A stretch of 64,000 bases of DNA from Bacteroidales bacterium (lineage in GTDB: Bacteria > Bacteroidota > Bacteroidia > Bacteroidales > UBA932), in contig JAEEXQ010000006.1 of the NCBI GenBank assembly GCA_016287875.1, positions 1-64,000 on the forward strand, in the 5' to 3' direction. Positions within the stretch are counted from its first letter, which is position 1. Each line of letters opens with the position of its first letter. The notes beneath the pieces were generated by a model. That model was not told the DNA's origin. It saw only the letters and a program-made list of their open reading frames with translations, and did no database searches. Shown here in pieces: positions 35,970-43,918 of the stretch. A program made the translations under genes and the position numbers.

Positions 35970-37258
35970 GAAAAGTATCCCTCTATTGCGTATAATGGCA
36001 GATTCTCCATCCAACCTTGATCGACATAGTTGAGCATAGAGATGCGCAGTCCTTTCAGTTCCGGATACTTGTCTATGTAGGTCTTCAGGGACTTTGATTT
36101 GACGTTTTCCTCCGCCTTAACTTCAATGGGAATAACGCGGTTCTCCGTTTGCACAGCAAAATCTATCTCCACTTCAGATTCATTGGAGGAATAGTAGAAA
36201 ACCGGAATCTGGACGCGGGCCAACTGCTCGTTGACATAACACTCCGTGAAAGCCCCTTTGAATTCTTTGAATACATTGTTCCCTACTAGCATTTGAGAGG
36301 CAGGGACATCAGTCATCGCGCCCAATAGACCGACATCCAACGGGAATACCTTAAAAACATCGAAATCCTCATAAAAACTAAGAGGGTATTCTATCTTGGA
36401 AACTCGGTGAACTTTGTATATCAGTCCCGCATCCCTAAGCCAGGAAATGGCCATCTCGAATTCTTTTGCACGACCGCCTTTACGAAGAGCGCCATAGATA
36501 AATTTCTTGTTTTCCTTGGCCAGATGCGAGGGAAGGGAGTCCCAGACCATCTCGATGCGGGGGACGTCTTTGTTTGGTGCATGCTTGGAAAAATCCCTTC
36601 TGTAACCAGCTAAGATATCTTTCTGGATTTGGCGGACAGCCTTAAGTCCTTTTCCAGCGATGTATCCTGCAACGGCCTCGGGCATACCTCCCACATAGTA
36701 ATATTGGCGAAGCAGTTCAGTATATTGTTGGCTTAAAATGTTTACTGATTCCCAGTCGTGATTCAGGAGAAGTTCGGTAAGTTTCTCGTTACCGGTGGCA
36801 TTCAGAAATTCAAGAAGAGACATCGGGAACATACGGACAAATTCCACCATACCGACCGGAAAAGACTGATCTTCGTGGATAGATATTCCTAGCAGAGAAC
36901 CAGCAACCGCCACATCATACTGAGGGAATTCTTCCTTGAAATACTTTAAACAGCCCAATGCCGCGCTACTCTCCTGTATCTCATCGATTATGATTAAAGT
37001 ATCGCCCGGAACTATATCCACACCTGTATAGGCAGAAAGAGTACGGATGATTCTTTTGATGTCATGGTCTGGATCAAAGACGGATTTTGCTACTGCATCT
37101 TTGTCAAGGTTAACGTAAGACACATTTTTGTACTCCCGGACTCCGAACTCTTTAAGTATATATGTTTTGCCAACCTGACGGGCCCCGTCAAGTACTAGTG
37201 GTTTATGTCCCTTACGAGACTTCCACTCAAGGAGTTTTGCATATATCTCGCGTTTCAT
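35963..37258 (-). CDS. AAA ATPase with C-terminal DUF4143 domain
   Basis: This 431-residue protein has an AAA_14 ATPase domain with Walker A GARQVGKTY and Walker B LIIIDEIQES. It is followed by a winged-helix-like linker and a DUF4143 domain that contains a PD-(D/E)xK-like segment (VEIDFAVQTENRVIPIEVKAE). I start at ATG 37258, since the longer frame runs into the promoter repeats. The gene is more AT-rich than its neighbours, which suggests recent transfer, as is common for this often multicopy family. Function is unknown. It overlaps the end of rsgA by seven bases and is divergent from the MATE gene, with three phased repeats between. Confidence 0.9.
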   Translation of the reverse strand: MKREIYAKLLEWKSRKGHKPLVLDGARQVGKTYILKEFGVREYKNVSYVNLDKDAVAKSVFDPDHDIKRIIRTLSAYTGVDIVPGDTLIIIDEIQESSAALGCLKYFKEEFPQYDVAVAGSLLGISIHEDQSFPVGMVEFVRMFPMSLLEFLNATGNEKLTELLLNHDWESVNILSQQYTELLRQYYYVGGMPEAVAGYIAGKGLKAVRQIQKDILAGYRRDFSKHAPNKDVPRIEMVWDSLPSHLAKENKKFIYGALRKGGRAKEFEMAISWLRDAGLIYKVHRVSKIEYPLSFYEDFDVFKVFPLDVGLLGAMTDVPASQMLVGNNVFKEFKGAFTECYVNEQLARVQIPVFYYSSNESEVEIDFAVQTENRVIPIEVKAEENVKSKSLKTYIDKYPELKGLRISMLNYVDQGWMENLPLYAIEGYFSQ

Positions 37259-37266
37259 TTTACATA

Positions 37267-37345
37267 AATTCGGACGAATGTACCACAATTATTAACACGA
37301 ATTCGGACGAATAGACGTTGCAAATATACATAAATTCGGACGAAT
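37267..37345. repeat. Three phased copies of AATTCGGACGAAT, period 33
   Basis: Exact 13-base copies at 37267-37279, 37300-37312 and 37333-37345 are spaced 33 bases apart, about three helical turns. Each contains the near-palindrome ATTCG-2-CGAAT. They span the promoter region between the AAA/DUF4143 and MATE genes. They look like operator sites for one factor bound on a single face of the DNA. Confidence 0.85.
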
Positions 37346-37370
37346 AATAAAAATATTTCCCGTACATTTG
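37321..37370. promoter_or_regulatory. Divergent promoters for the AAA/DUF4143 and MATE genes
   Basis: Minus-strand TATATTTG (37328 to 37321) lies between the second and third phased repeats and gives a 62-base leader for the ATPase gene. Plus-strand TACATTTG (37363-37370) ends four bases before the GTG start of the MATE gene. Repeat 3 falls in the spacer region of both promoters, so a bound protein would affect both. Confidence 0.55.
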
Positions 37371-37374
37371 TTAA

Positions 37375-38862
37375 GTGAAGCCACTTGACCGGGAAATACT
37401 GCGGCTGGCGCTGCCAAGCATACTGGCGAACATTACGGTTCCGTTGGTTGGTTTGGTAGATACAGCCGTTGCCGGGCACCTGCATAACCTGAGCGGTTCG
37501 AGTGCAGAGTTCATCGGCGGCATATCGGTCGGGGCGATGCTTCTCAGCGTCATATATTGGAACTTCGCCTTCCTCCGCGCCAGCACCGGCGGCCTCACAG
37601 CCCAGGCGTACGGCCGGTCCGCCCGTCGGGGACTACCCTCTTCGGGACTCCGCTCGCTTCGCTCGCTCCGGCCCCTCCCATCGCAAGCGATGGGCCCCTC
37701 CCCCTGCCCCTGTCCGGGGGTGGACAGGCCCTCAGAGGGTAGGTCCCCGCGGGGCGAACTGGACGAGTGTTCCGGTATTCTGGCGAGGGCGCTGAAGCTG
37801 GCGCTGGGATTCGCGGCGTTGCTGATAGTGCTGCAATGGCCCATCTCCCGCCTCGCCCTCATCTTCCGCGACGCCACGCCAGGCGTTGCCCAGCTAGCCA
37901 TCCAATACGTCATCATACGCATCTGGGCAGCCCCCGCGACCCTCAGCCTGATGGCCCTCAAAGGCTGGTTCATAGGGATGCAGGACAGCGTCAGCTCAAT
38001 GCTCACCGACCTTACGGTAAACATAGTGAACATAGCCGCCAGCATAATACTCAGCCTCGGAATCGGCAACTGGGACGGCCTGGGATTCGTAGGCATCCCC
38101 CTGGGAACCGTAATCGCGCAGTATTCCGGCCTGCTGCTGGCGCTGGGGATCTGCGGGTTCAAGTATAGGGTGAAGATTGCCGGTCAGGCCGGCAATGACG
38201 GGGAAGCGGCCGGCACTTTCGGGGCCTTCTTCAAACTGAACACCGACCTGTTCGTACGCTCGCTGTGCTTCACGGGGATATATCTGGGATACACCATAAT
38301 CGCCTCCCGCTACGGCGAAGTAATGCTGGCCAGCGCCAACATAATGATGAACCTGCTGATGATATTCTCGTACTTCACCGACGGCTTTGCCTATGCGGGA
38401 GAGGCCCTGACGGGGCGTTTCATAGGCGAGAAGGACCGGGAGATGGTGAGGCGCTCCGTCGCAGGCACCTTCAAATGGAGCTTCGGGGTCGCGGGTATAT
38501 GGATGCTGATCTATGGCCTGGCAGGGCCGGGGATGCTGAGGCTTATGACCGACGATGCCGCAGTGCTGGATGCCTGCCGGACTTATCTCCCTTGGCTGCT
38601 GGCAATGCCGCTGGTGGGATGCGCCGCCTTCACCTGGGACGGCATCTACATCGGAGCCACCGCATCCCACGCCATACGCAACGCTATGATATGGGCCCTG
38701 GCTGCGTTCCTGGGAGTATGGCTCGCAGGAGCAGTGCTGGCCCCGGGCATCTCCTCCCCTGCCGCCATACATCTTCTGATGGCAGCATACTTTGCCCACC
38801 TGGTAGCCAGGACCGTTTATCTGACGATCGACTACCGGGATACTTTCCGGCTGTATTCGTGA
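37375..38862 (+). CDS. MATE family efflux transporter, carrying an inserted palindromic element
   Basis: This 495-residue inner-membrane protein has about 12 hydrophobic helices and MATE signatures near the start (LALPSILANITVPLVGLVDTA, TGGLTAQAYGR). It exports drugs or metabolites in exchange for Na+ or H+. The start is GTG at 37375, placed by the conserved N-terminus and the promoter box four bases upstream. Residues about 83-127, right after TAQAYGR, are a hydrophilic Arg/Pro/Ser-rich stretch encoded by a palindromic element, in the cytoplasmic loop between helices 2 and 3. Normal MATE sequence resumes at DECSGILARALKLAL. The stop overlaps the convergent phosphoesterase gene by 31 bases. 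Confidence 0.93.
   Translation: MKPLDREILRLALPSILANITVPLVGLVDTAVAGHLHNLSGSSAEFIGGISVGAMLLSVIYWNFAFLRASTGGLTAQAYGRSARRGLPSSGLRSLRSLRPLPSQAMGPSPCPCPGVDRPSEGRSPRGELDECSGILARALKLALGFAALLIVLQWPISRLALIFRDATPGVAQLAIQYVIIRIWAAPATLSLMALKGWFIGMQDSVSSMLTDLTVNIVNIAASIILSLGIGNWDGLGFVGIPLGTVIAQYSGLLLALGICGFKYRVKIAGQAGNDGEAAGTFGAFFKLNTDLFVRSLCFTGIYLGYTIIASRYGEVMLASANIMMNLLMIFSYFTDGFAYAGEALTGRFIGEKDREMVRRSVAGTFKWSFGVAGIWMLIYGLAGPGMLRLMTDDAAVLDACRTYLPWLLAMPLVGCAAFTWDGIYIGATASHAIRNAMIWALAAFLGVWLAGAVLAPGISSPAAIHLLMAAYFAHLVARTVYLTIDYRDTFRLYS
37622..37753 (+). repeat. Palindromic insertion element B, in frame within the MATE gene
   Basis: Near-perfect 20-base inverted repeats lie at 37622-37641 and 37734-37753 (inner parts TACCCTCT and AGAGGGTA, with two one-base indels further out). 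Inside are the hairpins CCCATCGC-AA-GCGATGGG (37677-37694) and CCTGTCC-6-GGACAGG (37709-37728). It adds about 44 residues without breaking the frame. Confidence 0.88.
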
Positions 38863-40007
38863 GTCTTGACCCCTTCGGGACTGAAGGTTTCGATATTGAT
38901 TCCGCCGGCGCTGACGCAGACTTCCATCCTTTCGCAGTTCTTGTTGATCACCACGGGGAAATTGGCGCTGGACACCGTGCCCGGCTCATCCACTCTCCAC
39001 TTATGATGGTGGCCGGCGAGCCATAGGTCTATCTTCGCCTTGTTTAGGATGGGCACGAAGTACTTCTCCATATTCAGGTCCCCGTGCCAACCATCCTTCA
39101 TAGGAGGGATGTGGCCTATCACAATGCGGACGGCGGCATTCTTGAATTCCTTGGAACCGGTGACCTCCTTCAGCCAATCCGCCTGCTCCTGCAGGTAGGG
39201 ATCGGAAAGCATGGTGCCGGAATACTCCATATCGCTGTCCGGTTTGTCCTCCAGGCAGTCGAGGAAGATGAAGAGGAACTTGCCATAGCTGGCCGTGAAG
39301 TAGGGCTTGCCCTGAGGCATATCCACATAGTCGAACCAGTGGCGGGTGTCGGTGCCGCGCATTTCGTGGTTGCCGCGGATGTTATAGAGAGGGATGCGCC
39401 CGTCGAGGTTCCTGGCGCCGGTGGCGAGATAGGTGTCCCGTATCTTCTCCTTCCAGGCCAGGGAACTCACCATATCGCCGTTGAACACTACGAAATCCAC
39501 CTCATCCTTCTTGGCGCCCTTCATCAGTACGTTCAATATGGAATCCTTCTGGTGGATATCGTTGTACATATCGAAACGGAGCTTGTCGTAGTCCTTCCTG
39601 AGGGTGCAGGCCTCGTAGGGGACGCCCTTATAGACATCGCTCCCCCAGGGGCGGGTGTATTCCACCTTGCCGGGGCCTTCGAAACTCAGCACGCCTTTCA
39701 TCATTATGCGATAGCGGTACTTGGTGCCGGGCTGCAGGCCGTCGATACGGATCTTGTGGATGTTGCTGATCACCTGGTTGCCGTAGCCGCGGAGGTCGTA
39801 GTACTTGGGGCGCTCGCAGTTGTAGAAATGCGTGCCGTCATCCGGGGCGACTTCGACCCAGGCCACGGCATCCATATTGGTTTCCCAGACTACGGTGAAG
39901 CCGGTGGTGGTGGGATTCTGGATATAAGGCCCGCAAATGGGCTTAACCTGAGCATATGCGGAACTCAGGACAAAGATGGCTGTCAGCAGACAGAAGAGCT
40001 TTCTCAT
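38832..40007 (-). CDS. Secreted calcineurin-like metallophosphoesterase with purple acid phosphatase-type N-domain
   Basis: This 391-residue exported protein starts MRKLFCLLTAIFVLSSAYAQ, a signal peptide. An FnIII-like N-domain follows (about 22-115). A metallophosphatase domain then has FVVFNGDMV, IRGNHEMRG, IGHIPPM and LAGHHHKW, the five metal-ligand blocks. It removes phosphate from an unknown monoester or diester outside the cytoplasm. I start at ATG 40007, which begins the signal peptide. A minus-strand TATCTTTG box lies 24 bases upstream, back to back with the rnr promoter. Confidence 0.92.
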   Translation of the reverse strand: MRKLFCLLTAIFVLSSAYAQVKPICGPYIQNPTTTGFTVVWETNMDAVAWVEVAPDDGTHFYNCERPKYYDLRGYGNQVISNIHKIRIDGLQPGTKYRYRIMMKGVLSFEGPGKVEYTRPWGSDVYKGVPYEACTLRKDYDKLRFDMYNDIHQKDSILNVLMKGAKKDEVDFVVFNGDMVSSLAWKEKIRDTYLATGARNLDGRIPLYNIRGNHEMRGTDTRHWFDYVDMPQGKPYFTASYGKFLFIFLDCLEDKPDSDMEYSGTMLSDPYLQEQADWLKEVTGSKEFKNAAVRIVIGHIPPMKDGWHGDLNMEKYFVPILNKAKIDLWLAGHHHKWRVDEPGTVSSANFPVVINKNCERMEVCVSAGGINIETFSPEGVKTHEYSRKVSR

Positions 40008-40031
40008 GGATTGGTAATAGTTATGTCTTAA

Positions 40032-40061
40032 CAAAGATAGTCATTATTTTTATTAACTTTG
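40032..40061. promoter_or_regulatory. Back-to-back promoters for the metallophosphoesterase gene and rnr
   Basis: Minus-strand TATCTTTG (40039 to 40032) and plus-strand TAACTTTG (40054-40061) are only 14 bases apart, so the -33 region of each must lie over the start region of the other. Simultaneous use is unlikely. The rnr ATG at 40068 follows its box by six bases. Confidence 0.6.
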
Positions 40062-40067
40062 TATGTT

Positions 40068-42257
40068 ATGACTAAGAGAAACTATAAAGGCGGGAAAGGT
40101 TCCCGCAGCGTCCGGAAAGGTTCCGGAAAACCCAAGAAGAACGTCCCGGTGTTCGAAGGCCGGGTGCAGATGACACGCGAAGGATTCATTTTCGTGATTG
40201 TCGATGGCCAGGATGACGACATCTTCGTCAAGGCCTCCAAAACCCGCAACGCCCTCGACGGGGACATAGTAAAAGTGGCGGTCACGCGCCAGGCGGACGC
40301 CAAGGCGGCGTCGAAAGCCGGGGGCCGTGCGGCCCGCAAGCGCGAGGGAGAGGTCGTGGAGATAGTGAAGCGCAGCGGCAAGCAGTTCGTAGGAATCCTC
40401 CACACGGTCGGAGCCCAGGCCTGGGTGATGATGCAGAGCAAGAACATGCCCTACGATATTGAAGTAGATGCCGAAGAGGCGGCAAAACTCGGCGCAAAGC
40501 GCGGGATGAAGGTCGCCGCCATCGTAGATAGATGGAACCGTGGGGATTCCGCCCCGGTGGGCCACATCGCCGACGTGCTGGGAATGCCCGGCGAGAACAA
40601 TACCGAGATGCACGCCATCCTGGCGGAGTTCAATCTCCCTTACAAGTTCGAGAAAGAAGTGGAGGATGCTGCCGACAGCATCTCCGAAGAGATAACTGCC
40701 AAGGACCTCAAGGGCCGCAAGGATTTCCGCGACACCTTCACCTTCACCATCGACCCTGCCGACGCCAAGGACTTCGACGATGCCCTATCGTTCCGCAAGC
40801 TGAAGAACGGCAACTACGAGGTGGGCATACACATCGCGGATGTCTCTTACTATGTGACTCCCGGCACGGCTGTGGACAAGGAGGCCCGCGAGCGCGGCAC
40901 CAGCGTCTATCTGGTGGACCGTACCGTCCCCATGCTCCCCGAGAAGCTCTGCAACAAGCTTTGTTCGCTGCGGCCACACGAGGATAAGTTGACTTATTCG
41001 GTGGTTTGCGAGATTACGCCTAAGGCGGAGATCAAGAAGAGGTGGATAGGCCGTACGGCTATCAATTCGGATTTCCGTCTGGATTATGATCAGGCGCAGG
41101 CTATCATAGAAGCGGGTTCTGCGGGTTCACCCTCTGAAGAAGTCCCGCTCCGCGGGACCCCTCCCAGCGGAGCTGGGCCCCTCCCTCTTACATTGCCGAG
41201 GGTGGCATGTCCTTCAGAGGGTGAACCCGCAGACCCCGCTGCCAGTAAATCCGGCACCGACCCCGAATCCGAACTCCGTACGGCCATAGTGGTCCTGAAT
41301 GATCTGGCCACAAAACTGAAGGCAAAGCGGTTCAAGGCCGGGGCGGTGGATTTCGACAGGCCGGAAATGAAGGTCGAGGTTGATGAGAACGGCAAGCCGG
41401 TGAACGTTTACGAAAAGGTCAGCAAAGAAGCCAACTGGCTCATAGAAGAATTCATGCTTCTCGCTAACCGCACCGTCGCCGAATTCATCGCCACCGACGG
41501 ACAGATGAACGGCGTGGCATCGAAGAAGGCCAAGACCTTCGTCTATCGAATCCACGACGTCCCCAACACCGAAAAACTCGAGAGCCTCAGGCACTTCGCC
41601 AAAGGCTTCGGATACAAGATGGGCGACTCTCTCGAAGGCCGCGCAGCCGCCAGGAACATCAACTCCCTGATGAAGGCCGCCGCAGGCAAACCCGAGCTGG
41701 AAGCCTTCCAGGACATAGCCCTCCGCTCGATGGCGAAAGCCTGCTACAGCACCGAAAACATCGGCCACTACGGCCTCGCCTTCGACTTCTACACCCACTT
41801 CACCTCCCCCATCCGCCGCTACCCCGACACGATGGTGCACCGCCTGCTCACCAGGTATCTCGCCGGCAAGGACAGCGCCGACAAGGCCTACTACGAGACT
41901 GAGTGCCAGCACGCCTCCGAGCGCGAGGTGATAGCCGCCGATGCCGAGCGCACGAGCATCAAATACAAACTCGTGGAATATATGCAGGACAAGGTCGGCA
42001 TGGAGTTCGACGGGCGCGTATCCGGTGTCACCGAATGGGGAATGTACGTTGAGATAGAGCCCAGCAAGGTGGAAGGAATGGTTTCCCTGCGGGAGATACG
42101 TTCCGACTTCTTCGAATTCGACGAAGAGCACTACCGCCTGGTTGGCAAACGCACCCACAAGGTGTTCCGCCTGGGCGACCGCGTGCGCATCCGCGTCAAG
42201 AACGCGAACCTGGAGCAGCGCCTCCTCGACTATGAACTAATCGAAAACCTCAAGTGA
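40068..42257 (+). CDS. rnr: Ribonuclease R, carrying an inserted palindromic element
   Basis: This 729-residue 3'-5' exoribonuclease has cold-shock-like domains, an RNB catalytic domain with TIDPADAKDFDDALS (the metal-binding aspartates) and a C-terminal S1 domain (GVTEWGMYVEIEPSKVEGMV). I start at ATG 40068 because the upstream TTG overlaps the promoter box. Residues about 351-389 (rich in Pro, Ser, Gly, Glu) interrupt the RNB domain after DYDQAQAIIEAG. They are encoded by a palindromic element; family sequence resumes at LRTAIVVLNDLATKLKAKRF. The frame is intact. It is followed by two small membrane protein genes. Confidence 0.96.
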   Translation: MTKRNYKGGKGSRSVRKGSGKPKKNVPVFEGRVQMTREGFIFVIVDGQDDDIFVKASKTRNALDGDIVKVAVTRQADAKAASKAGGRAARKREGEVVEIVKRSGKQFVGILHTVGAQAWVMMQSKNMPYDIEVDAEEAAKLGAKRGMKVAAIVDRWNRGDSAPVGHIADVLGMPGENNTEMHAILAEFNLPYKFEKEVEDAADSISEEITAKDLKGRKDFRDTFTFTIDPADAKDFDDALSFRKLKNGNYEVGIHIADVSYYVTPGTAVDKEARERGTSVYLVDRTVPMLPEKLCNKLCSLRPHEDKLTYSVVCEITPKAEIKKRWIGRTAINSDFRLDYDQAQAIIEAGSAGSPSEEVPLRGTPPSGAGPLPLTLPRVACPSEGEPADPAASKSGTDPESELRTAIVVLNDLATKLKAKRFKAGAVDFDRPEMKVEVDENGKPVNVYEKVSKEANWLIEEFMLLANRTVAEFIATDGQMNGVASKKAKTFVYRIHDVPNTEKLESLRHFAKGFGYKMGDSLEGRAAARNINSLMKAAAGKPELEAFQDIALRSMAKACYSTENIGHYGLAFDFYTHFTSPIRRYPDTMVHRLLTRYLAGKDSADKAYYETECQHASEREVIAADAERTSIKYKLVEYMQDKVGMEFDGRVSGVTEWGMYVEIEPSKVEGMVSLREIRSDFFEFDEEHYRLVGKRTHKVFRLGDRVRIRVKNANLEQRLLDYELIENLK
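41118..41233 (+). repeat. Palindromic insertion element C, in frame within rnr
   Basis: Perfect 22-base inverted repeats at 41118-41139 and 41212-41233 (outer ends TCTGCGGGTTC and GAACCCGCAGA, inner ACCCTCTGAAG and CTTCAGAGGGT). Inside are perfect hairpins GTCCCGC-TCC-GCGGGAC (41142-41158) and CCCAGC-GGA-GCTGGG (41164-41178). It adds about 39 residues to RNase R. Confidence 0.92.
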
Positions 42258-42258
42258 T

Positions 42259-42504
42259 ATGGCTAACAATTCATTCTTCGGATTCCTGGCAGGAGCAGCC
42301 ATCGGCGCCCTCGCTGCCGCTTATCTCCTTTCCGACAAAGGCAAGGAAGATGCTGAACGCCTGAAGCAAGCCGCCGGCGACCTGGCAGAAAAGGCCAAAA
42401 ACAAGGCCGGAGAGGTAGCAGACAGCGCTATGGACGCCGTTTCCAAGGGCCTTGATGCCCTGGAGAAGGCCATAGACAAGAAAAAACCTGCAGAAGAAGC
42501 CTAG
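42259..42504 (+). CDS. YtxH-like small membrane protein
   Basis: This 81-residue protein starts with one membrane segment (FFGFLAGAAIGALAAAYLLSD) followed by KGKEDAERLKQ and an amphipathic, Ala/Lys-rich helix, the YtxH/gas-vesicle-like pattern. Such proteins are linked to envelope stress, without known activity. It lies one base after rnr and four before the next membrane protein gene. Confidence 0.8.
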   Translation: MANNSFFGFLAGAAIGALAAAYLLSDKGKEDAERLKQAAGDLAEKAKNKAGEVADSAMDAVSKGLDALEKAIDKKKPAEEA

Positions 42505-42508
42505 AGTT

Positions 42509-42943
42509 ATGGATACCAAGGATTACATAGACCTGCGCCTGGAGCAACTTAAGCTCAAGAGCGCCGACACCGCCTCGCAGGCCCTGGGAGGAACCCTCGC
42601 CTGGTTCCTCATACTGGGAGTCGCCATACTGGCGCTTGCGGCCCTGGCCTTCGGCGGCGTGCTGCTGATAGGCGAGGCTCTTGGCAACTACGCCCTGGGA
42701 GCCCTGATAGTCGCGGGAGGCCTTCTGCTGATTGCAGTAATCCTCTTTGCACTTAGGAAGGTGCTGTTCCGCGGAACCTTCATCAAGATGCTAAGCGGCA
42801 AGGGCGGGCATCGCGAGCTGGAGCGCGCCGAGGAGATGAATGCCGTCCGTCTGGAAGCTGCCGAAAGCGGCCTGTCCGCCGGCATCGGCAGCCTCGGGCT
42901 CCGCTTCCTCCGCATACTGATCCGCATTGCAGCACGCAAATAG
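42509..42943 (+). CDS. Phage-holin-III-like (YqjE/DUF1469 type) membrane protein
   Basis: This 144-residue protein has two adjacent hydrophobic helices (about 31-51 and 58-83) flanked by charged helices, as in the holin superfamily III / YqjE group of chromosomal membrane proteins. Its pairing with a YtxH-like gene is a recurring arrangement in Bacteroidota. There are no other phage genes nearby, so it is not evidence of a prophage. Function is unknown. Confidence 0.75.
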   Translation: MDTKDYIDLRLEQLKLKSADTASQALGGTLAWFLILGVAILALAALAFGGVLLIGEALGNYALGALIVAGGLLLIAVILFALRKVLFRGTFIKMLSGKGGHRELERAEEMNAVRLEAAESGLSAGIGSLGLRFLRILIRIAARK

Positions 42944-42966
42944 CTGTATATCAACGGATTACCCGC

Positions 42967-42997
42967 AGGAGAATCGGCGGATTTTACCGATTCTCCT
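42967..42997 (+). terminator. Hairpin after the rnr-YtxH-holin operon
   Basis: AGGAGAATCGG (42967-42977) pairs perfectly with CCGATTCTCCT (42987-42997) over nine bases. No T-run follows, so it is a hairpin-only terminator or an mRNA-protecting structure. Confidence 0.5.
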
Positions 42998-43036
42998 ACC
43001 AGGAACAAACTGAATATCAAGTAGTTAAGTGCTGCA

Positions 43037-43915
43037 ATGATTTACAAATTCGAACCGATATTGAAGACGCTGGTGTGGGGCACCGAGAATTGGGTGCTAT
43101 CCGGCGTAAAGGGAAACGAGACAAAGGTCGTGGGCGGGCCGGAGGACGGCAAGACGCTCAACGAACTGTACGGGGAGGAATTCCCCCTGCTCATCAAATT
43201 CATCGATGCAAAACAGGACCTGAGCATCCAGGTACATCCCAATGATGAAATAGCCGCCCAGCGCCACGGGTGCCGCGGCAAGACCGAGATGTGGTATATG
43301 ATAGGCACTGCCCCGGGCGCACACCTGCTCGCAGGCCTCTCCAAAGAAATCACCAAGGAGGATTATGTCCGCCTGGTCGCCGAGGGCCGCATCACAGAGG
43401 TTCTGGCCGACCATAAGGTTGCTCCGGGAGATGTTTACTTCCTTCCTGCAGGGCGCATCCACGCCATATGCGGCGGATGCTATCTGGCAGAGATCCAGGA
43501 GACCTCCGACATCACCTACCGCATCTTCGACTACAACCGTCCCGGGCTGGACGGCAAACCCCGCCAGCTCCATACCGAGCAGGCGAAGGATGTCATTGAC
43601 TACAAGGTCTATCCTTCGTACAAGACGGACTACGAGCGCAAGGAGAATGCCGGCGTACAGGTTGCCAAGTGCCAGTACTTCACCACGGATGTATATGAAC
43701 TCAGCAAGCCTGTTCCGGTAGATCTCTCCGGCCTTGCGGCGGTGAAGAAGAACTTCTATGTGGTGATGTGCCTGGAAGGCTCCGGCTCAGTGCTGGGCAC
43801 CGACGGCACCCGCACTCCCGTCAAAGCCGGCGAAGCCATACTGGCTATGGGCGAAAAGCAAATCAGCTTCGAGCCCGAAAGCCCGAAGCTGAAATTGCTG
43901 ACTACGCATCTGTAG
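43037..43915 (+). CDS. manA: Mannose-6-phosphate isomerase, class I
   Basis: This 292-residue cupin enzyme interconverts mannose-6-phosphate and fructose-6-phosphate. The zinc site is visible as QVHPND, KTEMWY and GRIHAICGG. It is the short bacterial form, close to 300 residues. It precedes convergent gpmA with three bases between the stops. No TAnnTTTG box was seen just upstream, so it may be read from the rnr operon through the hairpin or from an unrecognised promoter. Confidence 0.95.
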   Translation: MIYKFEPILKTLVWGTENWVLSGVKGNETKVVGGPEDGKTLNELYGEEFPLLIKFIDAKQDLSIQVHPNDEIAAQRHGCRGKTEMWYMIGTAPGAHLLAGLSKEITKEDYVRLVAEGRITEVLADHKVAPGDVYFLPAGRIHAICGGCYLAEIQETSDITYRIFDYNRPGLDGKPRQLHTEQAKDVIDYKVYPSYKTDYERKENAGVQVAKCQYFTTDVYELSKPVPVDLSGLAAVKKNFYVVMCLEGSGSVLGTDGTRTPVKAGEAILAMGEKQISFEPESPKLKLLTTHL

Positions 43916-43918
43916 CGT

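Noticed and set aside
35080..41233. Insertion sequence remnants
   Set aside because: The elements have inverted ends but are too short for a transposase, leave frames intact and show no clear target duplication.
42509..42943. Holin gene as a sign of a prophage
   Set aside because: The holin-III/YqjE fold is common in chromosomal membrane proteins, and no lysin, capsid or integrase genes are present.
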